Of a DNA stretch of 5,169 nt, positions 1-5,169 are shown piece after piece. The notes under the pieces are model-generated. The model was given only the letters and a program-made list of their open reading frames with translations, had not been told where the DNA came from and ran no database searches. The translations under genes were made by a program, and so were the position numbers. Every line of letters begins with the position of its first letter. The first letter of the stretch is position 1. Source of the stretch: Bacteroidales bacterium (GTDB taxonomy: Bacteria; Bacteroidota; Bacteroidia; Bacteroidales; JAADJA01); NCBI GenBank assembly GCA_029933495.1, contig JAOZOC010000125.1, positions 1-5,169 of the forward strand, in the 5' to 3' direction.

Positions 1-825
1 TGATGGCAGAATCATTACTTTATCACCTTTGCGGAAGACCCCGCCTGCAATACGTCCTGCATAACCTCTGTAATCGTGGTACTTATCAGATTGGGGGCGT
101 ATAACATTCTGTACAGGAAAGCGAGGATCAATATGATTATAGTCGCTTCCAACATGAATATTTTCAAGGATATATCTTAATGTGCCACCCTCGTACCAGG
201 GCATATTTTTTGAAGGCTCAACAACATTGTCACCATTCAATGCGCTTATTGGCACGTAGCGAATGTCTTTTATTGCAAGCTTAGCAGCAAAGGCAGTAAA
301 CTCCTCCTGTATTTTATCATAAACCTCCTTTTTATAATCCACCAGGTCCATTTTATTGACACAAACGATGATGTGAGGAATTTGAAGTAATGATGAGATA
401 TAGGAGTGCCTGTAAGTCTGCTCTGTTACACCATTACGTGCATCAATCAGGATTATTGCCGCATTAGCCGTTGAAGCTCCGGTAACCATATTTCTTGTGT
501 ATTGAACATGACCAGGAGTGTCGGCGATAATGAACTTACGCTTTGGAGTGGCAAAATACCGGTATGCAACATCAATTGTTATTCCCTGCTCTCTTTCGGC
601 ACGTAAACCATCAGTTACCAGCGCGAGATCTAAATGCTCGTTTCCTTTACGGATACTGGCTCTTTTTACAGCCTCAAGCTGATCTTCAAAAATAGATTTA
701 CTATCGTAAAGTAATCGTCCTATCAATGTGCTTTTCCCGTCATCTACACTACCTGCTGTTGAAAACCGAAGTAGTTCCATATCAAGATATGCCCTTGTTG
801 AGAATTTTTCGTTTGCTTCGCTCAT
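1..825 (-). CDS. cysN: Sulfate adenylyltransferase subunit 1 (ATP sulfurylase GTPase subunit CysN), C-terminus cut by window edge
   Basis: This is the GTPase subunit of the heterodimeric CysDN ATP sulfurylase. It couples GTP hydrolysis to formation of adenosine 5'-phosphosulfate (APS) and pyrophosphate from ATP and sulfate in the cytoplasm. Reading from the ATG at 825-823, 275 codons stay open to base 1. The translational-GTPase motifs appear in order: P-loop GSVDDGKST (residues 25-33), the switch I region EREQGITID (77-85), DTPGH (102-106), NKMD (157-160) and SAL (194-196). The EF-Tu-like beta-barrel domain 2 begins near residue 235 and is interrupted. Family members run to roughly 415-475 residues, so about a third is off the left edge; nothing suggests a natural truncation. 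M16 is an alternative start, but the ATG at 825 keeps the usual N-terminal segment before the P-loop. It is the last visible gene of cysC-cysD-cysN, 68 bp after cysD. No CysC-type kinase domain fusion is expected, since cysC is separate here. Confidence 0.96.
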   Translation of the reverse strand, partial: MSEANEKFSTRAYLDMELLRFSTAGSVDDGKSTLIGRLLYDSKSIFEDQLEAVKRASIRKGNEHLDLALVTDGLRAEREQGITIDVAYRYFATPKRKFIIADTPGHVQYTRNMVTGASTANAAIILIDARNGVTEQTYRHSYISSLLQIPHIIVCVNKMDLVDYKKEVYDKIQEEFTAFAAKLAIKDIRYVPISALNGDNVVEPSKNMPWYEGGTLRYILENIHVGSDYNHIDPRFPVQNVIRPQSDKYHDYRGYAGRIAGGVFRKGDKVMILPS

Positions 826-893
826 ATTATGATTGATTATTTTATTCGTCGTTTTCTGATAATTAAATGATATTATACTCTTAAAAAATAAAT

Positions 894-1799
894 TTAGAAG
901 TAACCTTCTTTCTTTCTGTCCTCCATCGCAGTTTCACTTCTTTTATCATCTGCACGGCTTCCTCTTTCTGTGACTCTGGTAGCTGCTATTTCCTGGATTA
1001 TATCTTCAAGTGTATCGGCTGTAGAAATAGTAACTCCGGTATTTGTGATATCACCAATTGTTCTGCAGCGGACTCTTTTCACAACTACTTTTTCAGAATC
1101 TCTTTTTTTCATAAACGGGGCATCTGCAAGCAGAGCACCATCACGCATAAATACTTTTCTTTCGTGAGTAAAGTAGAGGCTTGGTATTTTAATGTTATCA
1201 AGATATATGTATTGCCAAACATCCATTTCTGTCCAGTTACTTAACGGGAATACCCTAAATTGTTCACCCATATTTTTACGACCGTTAAAGAGGTTCCACA
1301 ACTCCGGCCTTTGGTTTTTAGGATCCCATTGACCAAATTCATCTCTATGAGAGAAGAAGCGTTCTTTTGCTCTTGCTTTCTCTTCATCTCTTCTGCCTCC
1401 GCCAAGGGCTGCATCAATTTTATTATCCTCAATAGTATCAAGAAGAGTTTGTGTTTGCAGCAGGTTTCGGCTGGCATCGTAACCAGTCTCTTCTGTTACT
1501 TTACCACTGTCGATCGTTTCCTGTACCGAACCGACAATAAGCCTAGCACCTGTTTCTTTAACCAGATCATCACGAAATTTTAAGGTCTCCTCAAAATTAT
1601 GACCAGTATCTATATGAACCAGAGGGAATGGAATTTTTGCCGGCCAGAATGCTTTTACTGCAAGATGTACCATAACAATGGAATCTTTTCCGCCGGAAAA
1701 CAGCAAAGCAGGATTTTCAAACTGTGCAGCCACTTCACGCATTATAAAAATGGATTCCGACTCTAATTCTCTAAGATGATTCAGATTATATTTTTTCAT
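894..1799 (-). CDS. cysD: Sulfate adenylyltransferase subunit 2 (ATP sulfurylase catalytic subunit CysD)
   Basis: This 301-residue protein is the catalytic subunit of CysDN, which adenylylates sulfate to APS. It belongs to the PP-loop ATP pyrophosphatase superfamily. The PP-loop SGGKDS lies at residues 35-40, followed by HIDTGHNFEE (62-71), the conserved segment GGGRRDEEKARAKERFFS (133-150), FPLSNWTEMDVWQYI (184-198) and the family's C-terminal signature ending in KKEGYF. Length and motif order match the family (E. coli CysD is about 302 residues), so the gene appears intact. The start ATG at 1799-1797 gives the expected N-terminus (LNHLRELESESIFIMREV). No Shine-Dalgarno sequence precedes it; the leader is AT-rich. 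It lies 35 bp after cysC and 68 bp before cysN on the same strand with no visible terminator, so the three are probably one transcript. The PP-loop family also contains PAPS reductase (CysH), but the GGGRRDEEKARAKERFFS segment and the cysN partner identify CysD. Confidence 0.98.
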   Translation of the reverse strand: MKKYNLNHLRELESESIFIMREVAAQFENPALLFSGGKDSIVMVHLAVKAFWPAKIPFPLVHIDTGHNFEETLKFRDDLVKETGARLIVGSVQETIDSGKVTEETGYDASRNLLQTQTLLDTIEDNKIDAALGGGRRDEEKARAKERFFSHRDEFGQWDPKNQRPELWNLFNGRKNMGEQFRVFPLSNWTEMDVWQYIYLDNIKIPSLYFTHERKVFMRDGALLADAPFMKKRDSEKVVVKRVRCRTIGDITNTGVTISTADTLEDIIQEIAATRVTERGSRADDKRSETAMEDRKKEGYF

Positions 1800-1834
1800 T
1801 GAATAAAGTTGTTCTGATTTTAAAATTAATTCGA

Positions 1835-2443
1835 CTATAAGGCAATTCTGGGCATAATAAAATCGAGTGCCTGTTTTACTGACTCTTCAATTGACTGCAG
1901 ATCAGTTCTAATCTCCACGTCTGCATTCTCTGGAAATTCAAAAGGAGAATCAATACCTGTAAAGTTTTTTATTTCTCCTCTTCTTGCTTTAGCATAGAGA
2001 CCTTTAATATCTCTCTTTTCACAAACTTCTATCGGGGTATTAACAAATATTTCAATAAAATTATCTTTTCCAATTATATCAATTGCCATATTTCTGATCT
2101 CTTCTGTCGGGCTTATAAAGCTATTGAGTGTAATAATACCACAATTTAGAAACAATTTATTGACCTCAGAAATTCTTCTAATATTTTCATATCTGTCTTG
2201 CTCTGTAAACTTAAGATTATTGTTTATTCCAGATCTGATATTGTCTCCGTCAAGTACCTGTGCAACAAAGCCATTATTATAAAGCTCCTGATCCAGATGC
2301 CTTGCAATAGTTGTTTTGCCTGAACCTGAAAGTCCTGTGAGCCATATAACCTGAGCTTTCTGTTTAAGCAACTTTTCTTTCTCTTCCCTCTGGACTATCT
2401 TATGAAATACCGGGAAAATATTATTTTCATTATTTTTCATCAT
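1835..2443 (-). CDS. cysC: Adenylylsulfate (APS) kinase CysC
   Basis: APS kinase transfers the gamma-phosphate of ATP to the 3'-hydroxyl of APS, giving PAPS, in the cytoplasm. The 202-residue protein has the P-loop GLSGSGKT (residues 37-44), DGDNIR (65-70), the ENIRRISEVNKLF helix (87-99), FISP (109-112), whose Ser111 corresponds to the serine phosphorylated in E. coli CysC, and the substrate lid KGLYAKARRGEIKNFTGIDSPFE (residues 147-169). Length matches stand-alone CysC (about 200 residues). The start has two adjacent ATG codons (residues 1 and 2, at 2443-2438), and either could initiate. The first 30 or so residues are charged and lead into the first beta strand, as in other CysC proteins. 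It is the first gene of the minus-strand arm, transcribed from the divergent region 2444-2597, with cysD following after 35 bp. It is a free-standing kinase, not a CysNC fusion. I see no missing active-site residue. Confidence 0.97.
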   Translation of the reverse strand: MMKNNENNIFPVFHKIVQREEKEKLLKQKAQVIWLTGLSGSGKTTIARHLDQELYNNGFVAQVLDGDNIRSGINNNLKFTEQDRYENIRRISEVNKLFLNCGIITLNSFISPTEEIRNMAIDIIGKDNFIEIFVNTPIEVCEKRDIKGLYAKARRGEIKNFTGIDSPFEFPENADVEIRTDLQSIEESVKQALDFIMPRIAL

Positions 2444-2472
2444 CTATTTATTATAAATAACTAAACATTGGC

Positions 2473-2480
2473 TATCTTTG
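2473..2480 (+). promoter_or_regulatory. Candidate -7 element for the permease-cysQ transcript
   Basis: TATCTTTG on the plus strand matches TAnnTTTG. Transcription would start near 2487 and give a leader of about 110 bases before the TTG start at 2598. It lies opposite, and only a few bases from, the proximal minus-strand element, so the two transcription starts would overlap. No clear -33 partner is present. A promoter closer to the gene (for example around the TACTTTTAC at 2545-2553, which fails the final G) cannot be excluded. Confidence 0.25.
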
Positions 2481-2485
2481 AAGCG

Positions 2486-2493
2486 CAAAATTA
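2486..2493 (-). promoter_or_regulatory. Candidate -7 element of the cysCDN promoter (proximal)
   Basis: On the minus strand this reads TAATTTTG followed by CGC, a perfect match to the Bacteroidota TAnnTTTG element. Transcription would begin near 2479-2480, leaving a 5' leader of about 36 bases before the cysC ATG. A -33 TTTG at standard spacing is not evident (the corresponding bases read AGCAAAA), so the call rests on the -7 box and position only. In DNA this AT-rich, chance matches are expected. Confidence 0.4.
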
Positions 2494-2534
2494 GAAAAAA
2501 TTTGAACTTATTTTGCTTTTCATAGTATAAACTT

Positions 2535-2542
2535 CAAAATTA
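2535..2542 (-). promoter_or_regulatory. Candidate -7 element of the cysCDN promoter (distal)
   Basis: A second minus-strand TAATTTTG, identical to the one at 2486-2493 and 49 bases further from cysC. A TTTG lies upstream of it (plus-strand CAAA at 2556-2559), but the spacer is only 13 bases, shorter than the usual 17-23. It could be a second start site with a leader of about 85 bases, or merely one half of a repeated binding site. Confidence 0.25.
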
Positions 2543-2597
2543 GGTACTTTTACCGCAAAAAATAAATTAAGTTACAAAATATCAATCAGTCTCTGTT

Positions 2598-4370
2598 TTG
2601 GAAATTATTATTGTATCCATAGTACTTGTATTTATTATCATATCACTTTATACTGAATTGATGGGTCCTGCCTTTACTTTTCTTATAGGAATTGTGGTAC
2701 TCGGTATTTTTGGGATACTCACACCAAAAGAAATATTAAGCGGGCTTGCCAATGAGCAGATAATGGTGATAATTTTACTTCTGCTACTTGGCGATATAAT
2801 CAGGAAATCAAATTTGATTGACCGGCTTTTCGATAAGGCATTCAGAAAAGCAACAACTTACAGGGGATTTATGACCAGGATGATAGCTATTGTTGCTGGT
2901 TTTTCAGCCTTTTTAAATAATACTCCTTTGGTTGCAATAATGATTCCTTATGTCCACAACTGGAGTAAAAGAAATAACTATGCTCCCAGCAAATTGCTGA
3001 TACCTCTTTCTTATGCGGCAATACTTGGCGGATGTGCAACTCTTATAGGAACCTCCACCAACCTTATTGTAAATGGTATGGTAACAGATCAATTGATTGT
3101 CCCAGGATTAAAACCTCTTGGAATGTTTGATTTCACAATTGTAGGGTTACCAATGATTATTATTGGTTCGATTTATCTTATACTATTTAGTAACAAGCTG
3201 CTTCCATCAAAAAAGGATGTTATTTCCGATTTTTCGGCTCAGACAAGGGAATACCTGGTGGAGGCTATGGTAAAAACCAATTCAAAATTTGTAGGAAAAA
3301 CTATTGAAAATGCTGGCCTTAGAAATCTTAAAGGCTTGTTCCTTGCTGAAATTTTAAGAAAAGAGAAGAGAATATCGGCGGTATCACCATATGAAGTTGT
3401 CAGAGAAGAAGATATACTTGTTTTTGCAGGTGATACCAAGACTATTGCTGAGATGGTGAATGCTGATGTCGGTCTTGAGTTGACACAGATAGGTATGTTT
3501 TCAAGAAAAACACACACTGAAGTACTTGAAATAGTTGTTTCTCACAATTCGACATTGATTGACAAAACAGTTAGAGAGTCAGGGTTTAGAGGTAAGTATG
3601 ATGCTGCCATTCTTGCTATTCATCGCAATGGAGAAAGAATATCAGGTAAGATCGGTCAGGTGAAATTGAAAGCTGGTGATGTCCTGCTTCTACTGGCTGG
3701 TGATGACTTTGCAAAACGCTCTGCCGACACTCACGACTTTTATCTGATATCTAAAGTGCGTGAATTCCGGAAGCTGGAGTGGTATCAGACAGTTGCCCTA
3801 TTTGGTGGTACAGCCCTGGCTATTACGTTGTCGGCATTAGGAGTGATTTCACTTTTTATGGCACTTATTATCCTGTTGATTATCATTCAGCTATTGGGAA
3901 TAACTTCTCCGAAAGATATTGCAAAAAGTATAGATTTCAATTTGGGGATAATCATTGCCCTTTCTCTTGCTTTAGGTACTGCAATGGTTAAAACAGGAAT
4001 GGCACATATTGTTGCAAATTTTATAATATCAGTCTTTAAACCTTTTGGGCCTTACGGCCTGTTATTCGGAATTTTCCTTATTACCAACGTCATGGCATCC
4101 TATATTACAACACAGGTTGCTGCTGTACTGATATTCCCTATTTCGGTTACTGCTGCTATTAATCTCGGGTTACCGCCAATTCCATTCATTTTAATAGTTT
4201 CGTTTGCTGCTGCCGCTAACTTTTTAACTCCCATAGGCTATCAGACAAACCTTATGGTGTATGGGCCCGGTGGATACTCATTCAAAGATTATTTTAAGAT
4301 AGGTCTTCCACTCACAATTATTTATATGTTTGTTGCTGTTACTATTCTTTACTATGCTTATATTGTTTAA
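2598..4370 (+). CDS. SLC13/DASS-family permease with two TrkA-C (RCK_C) domains, probable sulfate importer
   Basis: This 590-residue integral inner-membrane protein belongs to the divalent anion:Na+ symporter group. About six hydrophobic segments span residues 3-199, including the first signature hairpin SAFLNNTPLVAIMIP (103-117) and TLIGTSTNLIVNG (148-160). A soluble insert (about 216-385) carries two tandem TrkA-C domains, recognisable from DILVFAGDTKTI (272-283) and DVLLLLAGDDFAKR (361-374). A second membrane half (about 395-590) holds the hairpin around ITNVMASYITTQVAAVLIFP (495-514) and TPIGYQTNLMVYGPGGY (544-560). This is the usual layout for the subfamily with cytoplasmic TrkA-C inserts. 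The start is TTG: an in-frame stop at 2568-2570 and no ATG or GTG before it leave TTG at 2598 as the only start that keeps the first membrane helix; ATG at 2661 (residue 22) would delete it. Sulfate as substrate is inferred from the neighbours (cysCDN, cysQ); other family members carry dicarboxylates, citrate or phosphate. The role of the TrkA-C domains, possibly ligand sensing, is unproven. Confidence 0.9.
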   Translation: MEIIIVSIVLVFIIISLYTELMGPAFTFLIGIVVLGIFGILTPKEILSGLANEQIMVIILLLLLGDIIRKSNLIDRLFDKAFRKATTYRGFMTRMIAIVAGFSAFLNNTPLVAIMIPYVHNWSKRNNYAPSKLLIPLSYAAILGGCATLIGTSTNLIVNGMVTDQLIVPGLKPLGMFDFTIVGLPMIIIGSIYLILFSNKLLPSKKDVISDFSAQTREYLVEAMVKTNSKFVGKTIENAGLRNLKGLFLAEILRKEKRISAVSPYEVVREEDILVFAGDTKTIAEMVNADVGLELTQIGMFSRKTHTEVLEIVVSHNSTLIDKTVRESGFRGKYDAAILAIHRNGERISGKIGQVKLKAGDVLLLLAGDDFAKRSADTHDFYLISKVREFRKLEWYQTVALFGGTALAITLSALGVISLFMALIILLIIIQLLGITSPKDIAKSIDFNLGIIIALSLALGTAMVKTGMAHIVANFIISVFKPFGPYGLLFGIFLITNVMASYITTQVAAVLIFPISVTAAINLGLPPIPFILIVSFAAAANFLTPIGYQTNLMVYGPGGYSFKDYFKIGLPLTIIYMFVAVTILYYAYIV

Positions 4371-4384
4371 TGATAAATGGAAAT

Positions 4385-5169
4385 ATGAAAAACGAAAAAA
4401 TAGAAGAATTACTGAAAGTTGCTATTCGTGCAGGAGTTGAAGCGGGAAGCGCAGTTTGCGAAGTTTATAATAATGAGTTTGATGTCGAATTTAAAGATGA
4501 TAAATCACCACTAACTCTTGCTGATACTAATGCAAACAAGATTATTGAGTCCTACCTTAATAAAACAGTATTTCCGGTGCTAAGTGAGGAAGGAAGGGAT
4601 ATCCCTTATGAAGAAAGGAAGAAATGGGATTATTTCTGGATGGTTGATCCATTGGACGGAACCAAGGAGTTTGTTAAAAGAAACGGTGAGTTTACTGTCA
4701 ATATAGCTCTCATTCATAATGGAACTCCTGTACTTGGAGTTGTTGTTGCTCCGGTTTTAAAAGACCTTTATTTTGCATCCGAACAAATCGGTTCTGTTAA
4801 GGTTGGTAATATTTCTATGGTAGACAGTTTTTCAACCGGGCTTGATGAGCTTATGAAATCAGGTACGAAATTACCTGTCGAAAAGGGTGAGGATATTTTC
4901 AGGGTTATGGGAAGCAAATCACACATGACTAAAGAAACAGAAAGTTTTATCAGGGAACTGGAGAAAGAGCACACAAATATTGAAATAATATCAAAAGGCA
5001 GTTCACTTAAAATATGTATGGTTGCCGAAGGCTATGCAGATGTCTATCCACGTTTTGCACCAACAATGGAATGGGATACTGCAGCAGGCCATGCAATTGT
5101 GAAATACGCCGGTGGCGAGGTTATAAATCGTGAAACAGACAAGCCTGTTGTCTATAATAAAGAAAATCT
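4385..5169 (+). CDS. cysQ: 3'(2'),5'-bisphosphate nucleotidase CysQ, extreme C-terminus cut by window edge
   Basis: CysQ hydrolyses 3'-phosphoadenosine 5'-phosphate (PAP), the inhibitory by-product of PAPS-using reductases and sulfotransferases, to AMP and phosphate, and can act on PAPS. It belongs to the Mg2+-dependent, lithium-sensitive inositol monophosphatase superfamily. The 261 visible residues show SPLTLAD (41-47), the metal-binding SEEG (67-70), the signature WMVDPLDGTKEF (85-96, Asp88 and Asp91 as metal ligands) and the C-terminal EWDTAAGHAIV (229-239, Asp231). CysQ proteins are usually about 245-275 residues, so only a few residues are likely missing. I chose ATG 4385 because it gives a normal N-terminus leading into the first helix; an in-frame ATG at 4370 overlaps the permease stop codon (TAATG) and would add five residues (MINGN). 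It lies 14 bp after the permease stop and is surely cotranscribed with it. A generic inositol monophosphatase is less likely given the cys neighbours. Confidence 0.93.
   Translation, partial: MKNEKIEELLKVAIRAGVEAGSAVCEVYNNEFDVEFKDDKSPLTLADTNANKIIESYLNKTVFPVLSEEGRDIPYEERKKWDYFWMVDPLDGTKEFVKRNGEFTVNIALIHNGTPVLGVVVAPVLKDLYFASEQIGSVKVGNISMVDSFSTGLDELMKSGTKLPVEKGEDIFRVMGSKSHMTKETESFIRELEKEHTNIEIISKGSSLKICMVAEGYADVYPRFAPTMEWDTAAGHAIVKYAGGEVINRETDKPVVYNKEN

Larger units (their letters stand above)
2444..2597. promoter_or_regulatory. Divergent intergenic region between cysC and the permease gene
   Basis: This 154-bp, very AT-rich stretch is the only place where promoters for both arms can lie. It holds three matches to the Bacteroidota sigma-ABfr -7 consensus TAnnTTTG: TAATTTTG on the minus strand at 2493-2486 and at 2542-2535, and TATCTTTG on the plus strand at 2473-2480. 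The two minus-strand matches sit in an exact 9-base direct repeat (CAAAATTAG at 2486-2494 and 2535-2543). Good -33 partners at the usual spacing of about 17-23 bases are not obvious. No long palindrome that would mark a familiar operator is visible, and the region is too short and simple to suggest a riboswitch. Confidence 0.6.

Noticed and set aside
826..893. Possible terminator or internal promoter in the cysD-cysN gap
   Set aside because: The 68-bp gap is AT-rich, with only a short ATAAT...ATTAT inverted repeat and no GC-stem plus T-run or TAnnTTTG element. Read-through in a cysCDN operon is the simpler view.
1241..1477. Minus-strand open frame inside cysD in another frame
   Set aside because: It is fully contained in cysD on the same strand and shows no family resemblance; cysD motifs continue uninterrupted through this stretch, so it is not a frameshift remnant.
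970..1583. Plus-strand open frames at 970-1167 and 1260-1583, opposite cysD
   Set aside because: They lie wholly antisense to an intact, strongly conserved cysD, have no recognisable domain, and their composition is that expected of a complement-strand shadow.
1835..2443. CysC variant residues (FISPTEEIRNMA and KRDIKGLY instead of the E. coli FISPHRAERQMV and ARDPKGLY)
   Set aside because: All catalytic motifs are intact, and these substitutions resemble those I associate with Bacteroidota CysC, so no functional change is suggested.
3239..3991. Open frames at 3239-3517 (minus) and 3779-3991 (plus) inside the permease gene
   Set aside because: Both overlap the uninterrupted TrkA-C and membrane coding of the permease in other frames and have no recognisable motifs.
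4768..4974. Minus-strand open frame opposite cysQ
   Set aside because: It is a serine- and leucine-rich antisense shadow of cysQ with no domain and no plausible context as a separate gene.
1..5169. Mobile element, CRISPR, phage, defence or other novel accessory system
   Set aside because: Every coding stretch is accounted for by conserved sulfur-metabolism genes. I found no transposase, terminal inverted repeats, regularly spaced repeats, tRNA or unexplained gap longer than 154 bp.

Overview
The window looks like a core metabolic locus of a Bacteroidota bacterium, in the broad Flavobacteriia/Bacteroidia/Cytophagia sense. The evidence is AT-rich DNA, no clear Shine-Dalgarno sequence in front of any of the five genes, TAnnTTTG-type promoter elements in the single divergent intergenic region, and protein sequence flavour (for example the APS kinase variant with 'FISPTEEIRNMA'). 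No finer assignment is attempted.

Five genes form a sulfate uptake and activation locus in two divergent arms. The left arm (minus strand, read from right to left) is cysC (APS kinase, 2443-1835), cysD (ATP sulfurylase small subunit, 1799-894) and cysN (ATP sulfurylase GTPase subunit, 825 to beyond base 1, C-terminal third missing). The right arm (plus strand) is an SLC13/DASS-type permease with two TrkA-C (RCK_C) domains (2598-4370, TTG start), then cysQ (3'(2'),5'-bisphosphate nucleotidase, 4385 to beyond the right edge, nearly complete). The 154-bp gap 2444-2597 separates the arms and must hold both promoters.

Taken together, the permease probably imports sulfate. CysD and CysN make adenosine 5'-phosphosulfate (APS) from sulfate and ATP, driven by GTP hydrolysis. 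CysC phosphorylates APS to PAPS. CysQ removes PAP, the inhibitory by-product of any PAPS-consuming reaction. No PAPS consumer (reductase or sulfotransferase) lies inside the window, so whether the PAPS feeds cysteine synthesis or sulfate-ester synthesis cannot be decided here; the next gene beyond cysN is the place to look.

I see no RNA gene, mobile element, CRISPR array, inserted accessory cassette or convincing terminator, and nothing that qualifies as an undescribed system. The points worth a second look are the divergent layout, the crowded promoter region with a repeated 9-mer, the non-canonical second substrate/cation-binding hairpin in the permease, the TTG start, and the TAATG overlap with a possible alternative cysQ start.
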